Below, piece after piece: positions 24,136 through 33,743 of a DNA stretch of 48,197 nucleotides. Under the pieces are notes generated by a model. That model saw only the letters and a list, made by a program, of their open reading frames with translations, did no database searches and was not told the origin of the DNA. The stretch is taken from positions 1-48,197 of IMG/VR virus record IMGVR_UViG_3300045240_000024. One strand, 5' to 3'. The DNA comes from a virus. Both the position numbers and the translations under genes were made by a program. Every line of letters starts with the position of its first letter. Position 1 is the stretch's first letter.

Positions 24136-25908
24136 GTGGCCGCTTCGCAAAAATCCGGGGGCGGCGGGGGCTCGCTCTACTACGAGATCGCCAATTTCCA
24201 AGCGGGAATGGATCTTCGCAAGAGCGCGCTCACGGCTCCGGCGGGCACCCTTCGCTTGTTGCAGAACGCCCACATCACCCAAGGGGGCGAGATCGAGAAG
24301 CGTTCGGCATTCAAGTATTGGTGCGACGCCCCGGCGGGCTCCTTCGGGCTCATCTCGATTGACGCTCAAGCCTATGTGACGGTGAACAACCCCAGCCGTG
24401 CGACCCAGTACGACCCGCCGACAGACACCGCCATCGGCGTCATGTACATCGGGCACCCCAAGCACCAGATCAAAGTGTCAGCCGCGATCTACGACGGGAG
24501 TTCTGGAACGTCGCCGGGCGCAGGCACGGTGATGGAAGTCTATGACATCAGCTTCCCGGACGAGGACATCACTGGAGGCACCGGAACCTACCCCCTCGCG
24601 GTTGGTTCGACGGTTCGCGGCACCGGCGTGTCTCCCGGCACCGTGATCACCGCAATCCCTTCGGGTGGCGGCATAGGTACTTACACCGTCAATATCTCGC
24701 AACTTAGTTACCCCAGCAGCATAGACGGGCCGGAGACAGGCGAAGTCATCGACAGGCAACTGTCTTTCGACATTTTTCAGGATGGACCCTTTGTTGTTTA
24801 CTATGCGTCGTCTACAAACATACTGACTTATTCCTACTATGACGTTGACCAAGTTCCCGAGATCAACGGCATCGTCACTTGCAAGACTTATAAAGAGAAG
24901 ATGTACGGCCTCGCGGATCGCTACTTGCTCTTCAGCGCCGTTGGCGATCCGAGCGTTTGGAGCGATCCGAGCCCCGATGTGCTTGGCAACGTCGCGGCGA
25001 ATGGCTCCGGCTACATCGACATCAGTTCCAACGACGCCGACAGCTTCAACTTGAACGGAATGGAAGTCTACTACGACAAGATGGCGATTTTCTCGAAGCT
25101 GTCAGCACAGCTTTGGTTCCTCGACCCCGATCCCAGCCTGAACCAGTATTACCAGACACTGCGCGATGCGGGCTCGCTCGCCCCGGGCAGCGTGCGCCAG
25201 TACGTCGCCAACGATGTGTATTTCTTGGGTTCGCACGGGGTCAGATCGCTCCGGGCGCGCGACTTGACGACCACGGCGGCCGTGGCTGACGTGGGCTCCG
25301 CTATTGACGCCCCGATCCAAGACAAGATCGCTCAACTCGGCTCGAACTCCGACGACATCTACGGCGTGAAAACGATCCTCGATCCGCGCACCGGCCGGAT
25401 CTGGGTGTGCTTCAAGGACATCGTCTACGTCCTGTCGAACTGGGCTTCGCCCAATATCTCCGCGTGGAGCGTCTACATCCCCGAATTCGAGATCGACATT
25501 CCCCACGTCGTCTACGCTGACCCTTATCTCGTTTTGCGCGCCACCGACGGCAGGATCTATCGCTTCGGGGGAGACACCGAACCCGTCTTCGACAGTTGCC
25601 CGGTCAGCATCACCCTCCCCTTCCTGAGCTTCGACAAGCCCGCCACGAACAAAGTCTATCAGGGCTTCGACGCGATTTGCTCGAACGACCCCGGCTCGAC
25701 ATGGAGCGTTCAAGCGAGTTTCGATCCGACCGTGACGCCCGTGCCCTTCGACCAGATCTGCACGCTCGACGGCGCGACCATCATGGGCGGGCGCATCCCG
25801 ATCAGCGGGCGGGGCACGCATATCCAGTTGCAGATCGACCACGCGGCCCCCGGCCCCGCGACGTTTTCGAAGCTCTTCATCCACTACGCGCCGAGTGACA
25901 CCGGATGA
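24136..25908 (+). CDS. Tail nozzle-like protein (tubular tail B type)
   Basis: A 590-residue protein, beta-rich throughout, starting at GTG with one base between it and the previous stop. The motif FQAGMDLRKSALTAPAGTL is typical of podovirus nozzle proteins (gp12-type), as is the following LLQNAHITQGGEIEKR. Proteins of this kind close the tail tip and hold the spikes. Repeated blades (YASSTNILTYSYYD, WFLDPDPSL) suit a propeller fold. An AT-richer patch lies at about 24660-24850. Confidence 0.72.
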   Translation: MAASQKSGGGGGSLYYEIANFQAGMDLRKSALTAPAGTLRLLQNAHITQGGEIEKRSAFKYWCDAPAGSFGLISIDAQAYVTVNNPSRATQYDPPTDTAIGVMYIGHPKHQIKVSAAIYDGSSGTSPGAGTVMEVYDISFPDEDITGGTGTYPLAVGSTVRGTGVSPGTVITAIPSGGGIGTYTVNISQLSYPSSIDGPETGEVIDRQLSFDIFQDGPFVVYYASSTNILTYSYYDVDQVPEINGIVTCKTYKEKMYGLADRYLLFSAVGDPSVWSDPSPDVLGNVAANGSGYIDISSNDADSFNLNGMEVYYDKMAIFSKLSAQLWFLDPDPSLNQYYQTLRDAGSLAPGSVRQYVANDVYFLGSHGVRSLRARDLTTTAAVADVGSAIDAPIQDKIAQLGSNSDDIYGVKTILDPRTGRIWVCFKDIVYVLSNWASPNISAWSVYIPEFEIDIPHVVYADPYLVLRATDGRIYRFGGDTEPVFDSCPVSITLPFLSFDKPATNKVYQGFDAICSNDPGSTWSVQASFDPTVTPVPFDQICTLDGATIMGGRIPISGRGTHIQLQIDHAAPGPATFSKLFIHYAPSDTG

Positions 25909-26069
25909 ACGCAGATTGGCGGCGCTTCTGCGCCAGACTTCGGGCGATCCACCGCGAGATCCGAAGCGATTTCGACAGAAGGAACCCGGCGCAAGAATGG
26001 AGTTGCTCCCTCAAAGGGGTCACAGCGCATGACAGACACGCCCATCGAAGCCCGCGTCGCCAAGCTTGA
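25905..26069 (+). CDS. Possible 54-residue small protein
   Basis: An ATG in an ATGA overlap with the nozzle gene opens a frame of 54 Arg-rich codons (MNADWRRFCARLRAIHRE...). It runs 41 bp into the next gene. The overlap is as in neighbouring gene junctions, but the length and composition (many Arg, a Gln-Glu-Trp-Ser stretch) give little support. Possibly a real small membrane-free protein, or only a coupling leader for the next gene. Confidence 0.3.
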   Translation: MNADWRRFCARLRAIHREIRSDFDRRNPAQEWSCSLKGVTAHDRHAHRSPRRQA

Positions 26070-26331
26070 AAGCGAGTTCATCGAGATCAAGGGATCTCTC
26101 GACCGGATCGAGCAGAGCGTCACAGACACGCGGCAAAGGATCTCCGAGATCCGAAACCAGATCGCCCGTTCGGTCGCGCCCGGGCTTAACGCTGCGCCCG
26201 ATGGAACCGTCGCGATACGAAACCCCGACGTGATCGCGCAGCAGTTCAGAATGCGCGTTCGGGGCCGCGCGCCCAGCGTCCTGCCGGGGCCGTGGCCGCC
26301 GCCGTGGGCATCGTCGAAAAGCGAACCATGA
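26029..26331 (+). CDS. Small coiled-coil protein
   Basis: A 100-residue protein whose first 50 residues form a heptad-type helix (EARVAKLESEFIEIKGSLDRIEQ). The rest is basic and Pro/Ala-rich. The ATG contains a CAGACAC copy just downstream (MTDTP). It ends in an ATGA overlap with the first GNAT gene. A trimeric linker or tail-tip spacer is likely, by analogy with coiled-coil genes in phage tail operons; this is inferred. Confidence 0.6.
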   Translation: MTDTPIEARVAKLESEFIEIKGSLDRIEQSVTDTRQRISEIRNQIARSVAPGLNAAPDGTVAIRNPDVIAQQFRMRVRGRAPSVLPGPWPPPWASSKSEP

Positions 26332-26834
26332 GCAAGATCACCGGCATCTCGGTCGATCCGCTGCTCTACGTCCTCGAACATCTCCGGCCCGAAGACCAAG
26401 AAGAGATCGACGCCGTCCGGGGCGTCGGCTTCGACACGTTCGAAGCCGCATGCCAGATCTGGGGGCTTTCCAAATCCACCGTCGGGTGGATCTTCTGGCG
26501 CGAAGACACCGGAGAACCGACCGCCGTCCTCGGGGGGTTCCCGATCACCCCGGCGGTCGCCGGATGCTGGGCGTTCGGCACGACCGGGTGGCCCAAAGTC
26601 ATGCGGAGCGTGACAAGGCACGCCAGACACGTTATGGTGCCCGCGCTCCTGAAAGCGGGGTTCCACCGAGCCGAGTGCCGGGCGCTGGCAAAGCGCCAAG
26701 ACACGCGGCTCTGGCTTGGCTCCCTCGGCTGGAAAGCAGAAGCCGTTTTGTCGGAATTCGGCATCCGACACGAAGATTTCACTCTCTTCGCGTGGCTTGC
26801 CGATGAACAGACCGATCACCTTCGACAACCTTGA
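26328..26834 (+). CDS. GNAT-like protein, gp13-type, in tail block
   Basis: A 168-residue protein from ATG 26328. The segment WAFGTTGWPKVMRSVTRHA and the following VPALLKAGFHRAECRALA...W resemble the phage GNAT-like proteins close to internal virion protein A (DUF2833-type). In T7-like phages such a protein is a packaging/assembly helper or is injected. The conserved acetyl-CoA pyrophosphate loop is not obvious, so catalysis is uncertain. Its end overlaps the next GNAT gene by 32 bp. Confidence 0.6.
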   Translation: MSKITGISVDPLLYVLEHLRPEDQEEIDAVRGVGFDTFEAACQIWGLSKSTVGWIFWREDTGEPTAVLGGFPITPAVAGCWAFGTTGWPKVMRSVTRHARHVMVPALLKAGFHRAECRALAKRQDTRLWLGSLGWKAEAVLSEFGIRHEDFTLFAWLADEQTDHLRQP

Positions 26835-27294
26835 CCGAAGGGTGGTGTTCCGCTTTGCGGGCGCCAGCGACGTTCCAGAGCTTCTTCTTCGCTACGAGCA
26901 ATTCTATGAGGAAGCCGTCTACAAGGACTTCCTCGAATGGGATCGCGCCCGTGCGCGGGATACGATCCTGAACGGGATCATCTCGGACAATCGCCCTCAC
27001 ATCCTCGCGATGGTCGAAGACCAGATCGCAGGCTTTCTCGCCTACATCCTCGACCACAGTTTCTCGGTAAAACCGTGTCTGGTGATGATGGAGTGCTATG
27101 TCACGCCCGAGTTTCGGCGCAGTGCAATAGGCCGAGCGCTCGTCGCGATGATGGTGCAAGAGGGCGAAGCCGCAGGCGCGGGCGCAGTTCATGCGCCGAT
27201 TGCGTCGGGCATGGAAGCCGCGCGCTCGTTCTTCAACCTGTTCGACAAAGCCGGGTTCAAGCAGTTCGGCTTCATTATGCGCCGAGGGCTTTGA
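26803..27294 (+). CDS. GNAT family acetyltransferase
   Basis: A 163-residue protein with typical GNAT order: FRFAGASDVPELL at the start, MVEDQIAGFLAYIL as the central strand, CYVTPEFRRSAIGRALVAMMV as the acetyl-CoA binding loop (RxxxxG/A), and NLFDKAGFKQFG at the end. GNATs transfer acetyl groups to amines or proteins. In a phage it could modify host proteins or a virion part. It is the second GNAT in tandem with the previous gene, and the two overlap by 32 bp. Confidence 0.75.
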   Translation: MNRPITFDNLDRRVVFRFAGASDVPELLLRYEQFYEEAVYKDFLEWDRARARDTILNGIISDNRPHILAMVEDQIAGFLAYILDHSFSVKPCLVMMECYVTPEFRRSAIGRALVAMMVQEGEAAGAGAVHAPIASGMEAARSFFNLFDKAGFKQFGFIMRRGL

Positions 27295-27295
27295 G

Positions 27296-28264
27296 ATGGG
27301 CGGCAAGGGACCCACCGGGCCACAGTCCGACAACCAGCAACTGGTCAATCTCCAGATGCAGGACAGCGCCGACGCGGCGGCGAAAGAGACACAGCGTCAG
27401 GCCCGGCTAACCAGCGGCTCCGACGCGATCCGAGCGCTGTTCGAAGGAACCCCCTCCGGGGCGACGCCCCTCGACCTGTCGTCGCTCGCCAGCATGCCGA
27501 CGCCCGATCCGTCCAACTACACGATAACCCCGGCGGCGGCGGCAATGTACGGCCAGACCGGCGCGCCCGTAGCGAAGGGGTCGCTGTCGAACGGCTACGG
27601 CTGGGAGCAGTTGCCCAGCGACAGCAGCGGCATGAACTACGGGATCACCGACGCCTCGGGCAACGTCGTCTCGACGGCGCGCACTCTCTCCGATCTCTCG
27701 AAATCCCAGATCATGGTCGGCGGCGATCCGAACAACCGGACTGGCGGCGTCAGCCCGGATTTCTACAACAAATATCGACAATCCATTATGGATTACTACA
27801 TGCCCCAAGAAGGGCAGCAGTATAACGACGCGCGGTCGAATTTGAGTTACTCGCTAGCCCGCGCAGGCACGCTCAACTCGTCCATCGCAGGCACCGACGT
27901 GGGCAAGCTCGCCAATCAGGATGCGATCAACCGCGCCCAGATCGCCGCGGGCGCAGACACCCAGACCGGCGCGCTCCGCTCGCAAGTCCAGAACGACGAG
28001 CAGACCGCGCTCAACCAGCTTTATTCGACCGAAGACCCGACGCTGGCGTCAAACACCGCGTCGAATTTACTCGCCAACGCGCAACTTACGAAGCCGTTGT
28101 TGAACCCCGCCGGAGCCCTGTTCGCGCCGATCACCGCGGGCGTCGGCAACGCGCTCACCGGGTTCCTCAATCCGACGGCTTACCTTAATCCGGGCGCGAC
28201 CAGCGCGGGCGGCGCGGCGACGCCCAGCGGCAATCAAAGCTCCGGCGTTCCGGGAGTTGGCTGA
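27296..28264 (+). CDS. Internal virion/ejection-type protein
   Basis: A 322-residue protein (MGGKGPTGPQSDNQQLVNLQ...), Gln/Asn/Ala-rich with long helical stretches (TGALRSQVQNDEQTALNQLY) and a Gly-rich tail. Size, composition and position before the MCDP-starting gene match ejection proteins that leave the head first in podoviruses. The ATG is directly after the previous stop. It overlaps the next gene by one base. Confidence 0.6.
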   Translation: MGGKGPTGPQSDNQQLVNLQMQDSADAAAKETQRQARLTSGSDAIRALFEGTPSGATPLDLSSLASMPTPDPSNYTITPAAAAMYGQTGAPVAKGSLSNGYGWEQLPSDSSGMNYGITDASGNVVSTARTLSDLSKSQIMVGGDPNNRTGGVSPDFYNKYRQSIMDYYMPQEGQQYNDARSNLSYSLARAGTLNSSIAGTDVGKLANQDAINRAQIAAGADTQTGALRSQVQNDEQTALNQLYSTEDPTLASNTASNLLANAQLTKPLLNPAGALFAPITAGVGNALTGFLNPTAYLNPGATSAGGAATPSGNQSSGVPGVG

Positions 28265-29079
28265 TGTGCGATCCAGTTGCCGCAATCACTCTCGTCGGCG
28301 CGGTCGCCTCGGCTGGCTTCGCGGCGCAACAAGGCATGGCGGCGTCGCAGGGCCTCCAAGAGACTAACGACGCTAACAACAACGCCAACAACCAGTGGCT
28401 CGCTTTTCAGCAGCGCGCCCGCCAGACACAGCAGGCGGCGGACGAAGCCGCGCGCCAGAAGGAAGACGCGGCGCGCGTCGCCACGCTCGCCAAAGTCTCG
28501 CCGGAAGCGCAAGCCGCGACGCAATCCGCCGAACAAGCGCGCCTCACGTCGCTCTATGGCGCGTCGCCCGGCGGCGCGGGGATGCCCGCCCCGGGGGCGA
28601 GCGCGCTCCTGTCAGGGCAGAGCGGCAGCAAGGACGTTGGGAGCCTGACCGAGAAGATCAACCAAGCCACGGCACAGGCGAGCGCGCGGATCAAGGCGCT
28701 GGCGGCCGCGAACTCCTACGGGGGTTCGTTCGGGGGCCTTGCGACCACGACGCCGATAGCCTTCGCCCAAGGCGGCAACGACATCAATTTGATGAACAAC
28801 ATCCGTCAGGGCAACCTCAAGACCTTCGGCGTCCAGCAAGCCGTGCAGCCTGTCCACTACACCGTCGGCCCCGGCACCGAAGCCGCGGCGACCCTCGGCA
28901 AGGCGGCGGGAAGCCTCGCAGGCTCGCTCGCCGCGATTGGCGGCCCGAGAGCAATCACTGATCTCCAAGGCGCTTCAACAGGTGTCGTGGATGCCAGCGG
29001 AAACCTGACGCCGGGTTTTGTGAACAACGCTTTGACCAGTTTCAACGATCCGTCGGCCAATTGGTCGCAGTGGGGCTAA
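28264..29079 (+). CDS. Internal virion protein (gp14-like)
   Basis: A 271-residue protein whose start MCDPVAAITLVGAVASAG is the N-terminal signature of T7 gp14-type ejection proteins. A long Gln/Ala-rich helix follows (QTQQAADEAARQKEDAARV), then a Gly/Ala hydrophobic segment able to enter membranes. gp14-type proteins form a channel in the outer membrane when the genome is ejected. No cleavage or enzyme motif is seen. Confidence 0.72.
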   Translation: MCDPVAAITLVGAVASAGFAAQQGMAASQGLQETNDANNNANNQWLAFQQRARQTQQAADEAARQKEDAARVATLAKVSPEAQAATQSAEQARLTSLYGASPGGAGMPAPGASALLSGQSGSKDVGSLTEKINQATAQASARIKALAAANSYGGSFGGLATTTPIAFAQGGNDINLMNNIRQGNLKTFGVQQAVQPVHYTVGPGTEAAATLGKAAGSLAGSLAAIGGPRAITDLQGASTGVVDASGNLTPGFVNNALTSFNDPSANWSQWG

Positions 29080-29080
29080 G

Positions 29081-30712
29081 ATGCCGTATCTTCGCATGGA
29101 GCCCGACAACACGCTGGCCCAGACACTGGGCGGCCTCGGCGCGAACCTCCAGCAGGCGTTCGACCCGATGCGCCAGATCCAAGCCGGGAACATCCTCTCG
29201 GAAGTCCAGCAGCGCCAGTGGGAGCTTCAACAGAAGCAGCGCATCGACGCGGCTAATCAGAACGCCGCCGAAGTCTACGGCAACGCTAATCCGCATGGTC
29301 AAAGCCCCGCGGATCTCGAAGTCTCCAAGGCTCAAATCCGCAGCGGCAATTTCAATCTCGCGCCGACTATCGACGCCCTCGTCGCCGCGGGCAATTTGCA
29401 GGCGCGCCAAAAAGCCTCCGCGCTCTATGCGTCCACACACTCTGATTTGCCTCCAGCGGATCTCGCTTCGGCGCAGGCCGATCTCGTGTCTGGGCGCAAG
29501 AACGCCAGCGAGATCGACAGCGACCGCGCCAACGCTAAAAGCACAATCAATAAAACTCAGAGCGTCATCGACGAAACCAACGCGGCTGTGACCCCAGCAG
29601 CGAAGGCCGCCGCCGCGAGCGGTCAGCCCGAAGTCGCGACCCAACTCGACGCGGCAGACACGCTTTTCCACAAACCGCCGATCACCGGGCCGCTCGAAGA
29701 CCCAAAAGTGCAAGCGAATATCGACCAGACGAACATCCTGCGGGGCCAAGCCAAGATCCCGGTCACTGCGGATATGCCCGTGTCTTCTGGCCTCGCCGCG
29801 CCCCAAGCGACAGCGAAGATCGTGCAGGGGAACCTCGCAGATCAATCGAAGTTTCATGCCCCGGATCTGGTGCGAAGCGCCATTCCGCCGACAGACCCAA
29901 TCACGGGTCTGCCAATTGCGCCCAACACTCCGGGCGGGTTCACCCAGACCGCCGCCGGGCCAGACACGGCGGCCACCATATCCACTGAAGCGGCAAAGAC
30001 ACAGGCGCATGAGATCGCGGCAGGCGACGTGAAAACTCTCGACGAAGCTATCGGTGAGAGCGGTTCGGCGCAGGCGATGAAATCCAAGCTGTCGCAACTC
30101 AAGGATCTTGCCGACGCCCTCGACACGTCGGGCGCGGGCCTCACATCACGGGCGCTTCGAACTCTTGCCGACTACAATGTCCACCCCGGCGACATCGGCG
30201 CGACCTACGCCGCGATCCAGCAAATCATCAACGCCGAAATTCCCGACGTTCGCCAGAAAGCGGGCATTCAGCGCCTCGCAGGCCCGGCAATTAAGGAAGA
30301 GCAACTTATTCTCGGCACCGCCAACATGCCGAAGAAGACACTGATGAACATCATCGCCAACGAAGAGGCCGCCGCGGATCTTCAGATTTCGCGCGCTACG
30401 CTCGCCTACCAAGCGCGCACCGGCCAACTTCCGATGAACGAATACTACAAGCAGTCCCTTGCTCTCGACGCCACGATCAAGCAGCACACCGATGAATTGC
30501 GTAAGCAGTACAAAGCCGTCGGCACCGAGGCGCAGCAACCGGCGCAGACAGAGCTTCCACAAGCGCCCCCACTCACCGGGGGCACGGTGATGGACGCGAT
30601 CCGCGCCTTGGTCGGCGCGCAGTCCGCGCCCGCCGTGTCTGCGCCCGCGGCTACTCAAGAGCCACAAGTCCGCTGGGACCCCCGGACTAAATCCGTCGTG
30701 CCGGTGCAATAA
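29081..30712 (+). CDS. Ejection protein, long alpha-helical
   Basis: A 543-residue protein of mostly Ala/Gln/Glu/Lys helices (LSEVQQRQWELQQKQRIDAANQN), with an ordered C-terminal third. It follows the gp14-like gene by one base. Lengths and order (gp14-, gp15-, gp16-like) fit a podovirus ejection machine, in which this would be the gp15-like tube component. Many CAGACAC copies occur here. Enzyme motifs are absent. Confidence 0.6.
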   Translation: MPYLRMEPDNTLAQTLGGLGANLQQAFDPMRQIQAGNILSEVQQRQWELQQKQRIDAANQNAAEVYGNANPHGQSPADLEVSKAQIRSGNFNLAPTIDALVAAGNLQARQKASALYASTHSDLPPADLASAQADLVSGRKNASEIDSDRANAKSTINKTQSVIDETNAAVTPAAKAAAASGQPEVATQLDAADTLFHKPPITGPLEDPKVQANIDQTNILRGQAKIPVTADMPVSSGLAAPQATAKIVQGNLADQSKFHAPDLVRSAIPPTDPITGLPIAPNTPGGFTQTAAGPDTAATISTEAAKTQAHEIAAGDVKTLDEAIGESGSAQAMKSKLSQLKDLADALDTSGAGLTSRALRTLADYNVHPGDIGATYAAIQQIINAEIPDVRQKAGIQRLAGPAIKEEQLILGTANMPKKTLMNIIANEEAAADLQISRATLAYQARTGQLPMNEYYKQSLALDATIKQHTDELRKQYKAVGTEAQQPAQTELPQAPPLTGGTVMDAIRALVGAQSAPAVSAPAATQEPQVRWDPRTKSVVPVQ

Positions 30713-32895
30713 TGGCGGCGTCTTCTCTCAAATCTCCCGGCCCCGGCTTCAAGTCGATGCGCTTCAGCGACGGCACGTCGATCTGGATGCCGCCTGACGC
30801 GACGCCCAAAGATTATGAAGAAGCCTACAACTACGGGGAAGCCGAACGCGACAAGAAATATATGGCGCAGGCAGCGCAACAGAACTCCCCCGTCACCACC
30901 GAAGGCAAGGTCTACAGCGCCACGGCGGCCCGGCCCCGCGGGCTCTACGGAGCCTATATGGCGTGGATCGACCACAATCTCGGCGGCAACGCGCTCAACC
31001 GGAGTTCCGCCGCGCCGATTATCAACGCCGCGCGCCCGGCGCTGACAGCGGGAGCACGCATCGCGACGGCGGCCCCGGACGCCAACCCGATCATCGGCGG
31101 GGCCGATCTCATCGGGACTGGCCTGAACGTCGGCAAACATCTCCTCGGGCGCGTTGCGCCAGCAGTGAACAGCATACCGGATTACCGGACGACGCCCGAA
31201 GTCTTGCGAAGCGTCACCGGCACGCCCGGGATCTCGCCGGATGCGCCCGTGCTCCAGAAGATCCTAGAGAACACCGCCGCGATGTCCGCCAATCCGCGCA
31301 ACATCGTGTCTGCGTTCCCGCGCGCCGTCGGCAGCGAAGTCGGCCAAGAAGTCGGTGAGCGCGTAGGCGGCGAACCGGGGGCCTTCGCTGGCGCGCTCGT
31401 CGGCGGCGCGCCCGGCGACATCAGCGGCAATCTGGCTCTGAGGCTCGCCAAGCTTTCGCTCGGCGGCAAGCAGGCGCAGACCGTCGCTGAAGCAGGCGCG
31501 CGGCAGGGCATTCAGCCCACAGCGGGGATGGTGATGAACCCGCCCGGGCGCTGGTTCGAAAAAGCCATCGGGTCCGTTCCGCTGATTGGCGGCCCCGTCA
31601 AAGCGGCGCAGGAACGCGCCTCCAGCCAGATCGCGGACATTCAGAGACAAATCGCTGAACAAGTCTACGGCGGCCCGATCAGCGATCAGCCCACAGACAC
31701 GTCGATAGGCGAAGATCTCCTCGCCGGAGCGCGACAGGGCCAAGCCAACATCACCCAGCGGGCAGGAGAGGAATTCAACCGCTGGAAGAACGATGTCGGC
31801 CCGAACCAGCCGACCAATATCCGGGGCGTCTACCGGCCCGCCGCGCAGGCGCGCTTCACCGAAGATCCGGCCACGTACGAACCCCTCCATGCCCGGCTTG
31901 CGAATTTGGTGCGGATGGCGGTCGAGGCGCAGCAACCTTCGTTCCAAGCCGTGTCTGGACCCATGCCTGCGGGCTACGCTCCGCTTCAGCGCGTGATGAG
32001 CGCCCGCTCCGGTATCGGGGCCGCGATCCCTGACGTAGCGGACTTGTCGGGGGGCCTGAAGAAGGATCTCTATGGCCGTCTCACCGACGCCATCCGCGCC
32101 GCCGCCGTCGCCAAAGACCCGGCGCTCGGCCCGGCCTTCGACACCGCCAACGAGCACTATGCCACGATGATGTCGCAGCGCGAAGCGCTCGAGAAAGTAG
32201 GCGGTCAACCCGAAGGCGGATATGGTCAGTTCTCCGGCCCCGGCGGCGTGACGCAACCTACGGCGGGAGCGGATTTCACTGGCGGCAAGCAGGGCGAAGG
32301 GCAAGCTTATAACTGGCTCACCGACAACCTGAGATCGCCCAGCAAGCTCGCGCCCTTTGCCGATCCGACCGTCGTTCCAAACGAGTATTGGCGTTCGGTC
32401 GCCGGGCAGTGGCTGGCGCGGCTCGGTCAGACCAAGGAGGGAACCTACCGGCCCGAGTGGATGGCCCGCGATTGGAGCGGCCCCGGCACTGGGGTCGATC
32501 CCGCAGTCCAGACACAGCTTTTCACCACGTCTTCGGGCCAGCCCGGTCCCGGCATCTCCGACATGAACGACCTTGCGACGATGGGGCGCAACACCGTCGT
32601 GCCGGTCGAGCGCGCTGGTCTATCGAACACCGCGGGCTCGGTTCTGGCGATGAAGTGGATACTCGACCGGATGAAAGACGCTGGTGGCCCCTTGGCTATG
32701 CTGGCGGGGGGTCGAAGTCTTGCTTCGGGGATGGAGAGCCCGACTTTCGTCAACGCCATGAGCGGCCGCATCACGCCTCTCACCGATGCGCTCTACGCGG
32801 GCGTGCCTGCCGCGACCCAGACCATCTTGCAGCGCCAGAGTGAAGACCCGCTCGGCTGGGGCCTCACGTCTTCGAGCGGAGCGAGCAATCAGTGA
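30712..32895 (+). CDS. Large DNA ejection-type protein
   Basis: A 727-residue protein, the largest of the ejection set. It starts MAASSLKSPGPGFKSMRF and has a MRFSDGTSIWMPPDATPKDYEEA motif, a Gly-rich hydrophobic centre (VGSEVGQEVGERVGG) that may insert into membranes, then helices. The C-terminal half contains the EYWRSVAGQWLARLGQ element, which I recognise from other phage DNA-transfer proteins. It is coupled to the transglycosylase gene by a 4-bp overlap. No peptidase or nuclease motif is visible. Confidence 0.6.
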   Translation: MAASSLKSPGPGFKSMRFSDGTSIWMPPDATPKDYEEAYNYGEAERDKKYMAQAAQQNSPVTTEGKVYSATAARPRGLYGAYMAWIDHNLGGNALNRSSAAPIINAARPALTAGARIATAAPDANPIIGGADLIGTGLNVGKHLLGRVAPAVNSIPDYRTTPEVLRSVTGTPGISPDAPVLQKILENTAAMSANPRNIVSAFPRAVGSEVGQEVGERVGGEPGAFAGALVGGAPGDISGNLALRLAKLSLGGKQAQTVAEAGARQGIQPTAGMVMNPPGRWFEKAIGSVPLIGGPVKAAQERASSQIADIQRQIAEQVYGGPISDQPTDTSIGEDLLAGARQGQANITQRAGEEFNRWKNDVGPNQPTNIRGVYRPAAQARFTEDPATYEPLHARLANLVRMAVEAQQPSFQAVSGPMPAGYAPLQRVMSARSGIGAAIPDVADLSGGLKKDLYGRLTDAIRAAAVAKDPALGPAFDTANEHYATMMSQREALEKVGGQPEGGYGQFSGPGGVTQPTAGADFTGGKQGEGQAYNWLTDNLRSPSKLAPFADPTVVPNEYWRSVAGQWLARLGQTKEGTYRPEWMARDWSGPGTGVDPAVQTQLFTTSSGQPGPGISDMNDLATMGRNTVVPVERAGLSNTAGSVLAMKWILDRMKDAGGPLAMLAGGRSLASGMESPTFVNAMSGRITPLTDALYAGVPAATQTILQRQSEDPLGWGLTSSSGASNQ

Positions 32896-33740
32896 CCACC
32901 GAAGACGAACTCTTCCACGCGATCTTCGGCCAAGAGAGCACCTTCGGCCAGAACGCCAAGACGAGCAGCCGCGACGCTCACGGCCCCATGCAGATCACAC
33001 CCGGCACCTTTGCCGAATACGCCAAGCCGGGCGAGCGCCTCGACAACTACGACGACAACCTCGCCGTCGGGCGCCGGATCATCCACGATCTCTACACCCG
33101 ATATGGAGGAGATCCGGGCCGGGTCGCCGTCGGCTATTTCTCAGGCAAAGGCAACGTCGCGCCGATGGCGTTCAACACGCCTTACAAAGTGGACAGCAAT
33201 GACGGAACAACGAAAACTTCGGAGTACGTCAACGGAATTCTGAAGCGCCTTGGTACACCCGGAACAAGCACGGCTACGACGAAAACAAATGCGACCACAA
33301 CACCCCCAGCCTCGGCGACGCAGACACCGCAGACACCGGCCCCCGCAGATCCGTGGGCGCAGGCACGCTCGGCGCTGGGCCAAGCTCTCAGCAGCATCTC
33401 GACCGGAGAAAGCGTCTCCGCGGGCGGCGGAAGCCGGGTCATCGACCCGGTCTACTCACCCAGCGCACCGTCGCAGGCGCTGATGGAGAACTTCGCGGCT
33501 CCTCCCGCCAATCCGGTTCCGATGAAGTTCGCAGGCGGGGGCGGCGCGCTCGCGCCCCAGCTTGGATCGCTGGCGATGACGCCGCAGACACCCTCGTATG
33601 TCGATCCCAGCATCACGCAGGGCGCGCCCAGCATGACGGCGATGGTGCAGGCGGGTTTCCCCAACGATCCGACGATGATCGACCCCCGTAGAACCGGCGC
33701 GATCACCCCCTACCCGCGCGCTTTCTCACGGCTCGGATAA
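32892..33740 (+). CDS. Virion lytic transglycosylase
   Basis: A 282-residue protein with an N-terminal SLT-type domain. The catalytic glutamate is Glu15 in FGQESTFG, followed by GPMQITPGTF (about residues 35-44) and AVGYFSGKGNV near 75. It cuts peptidoglycan to let the ejection tube pass the cell wall. The C-terminal 180 residues are Thr/Pro/Ala-rich and disordered. In this phage the domain is a separate gene, not fused to the large ejection protein as in T7 gp16. Start GTG in a GTGA overlap. Confidence 0.85.
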   Translation: MTTEDELFHAIFGQESTFGQNAKTSSRDAHGPMQITPGTFAEYAKPGERLDNYDDNLAVGRRIIHDLYTRYGGDPGRVAVGYFSGKGNVAPMAFNTPYKVDSNDGTTKTSEYVNGILKRLGTPGTSTATTKTNATTTPPASATQTPQTPAPADPWAQARSALGQALSSISTGESVSAGGGSRVIDPVYSPSAPSQALMENFAAPPANPVPMKFAGGGGALAPQLGSLAMTPQTPSYVDPSITQGAPSMTAMVQAGFPNDPTMIDPRRTGAITPYPRAFSRLG

Positions 33741-33743
33741 GTC

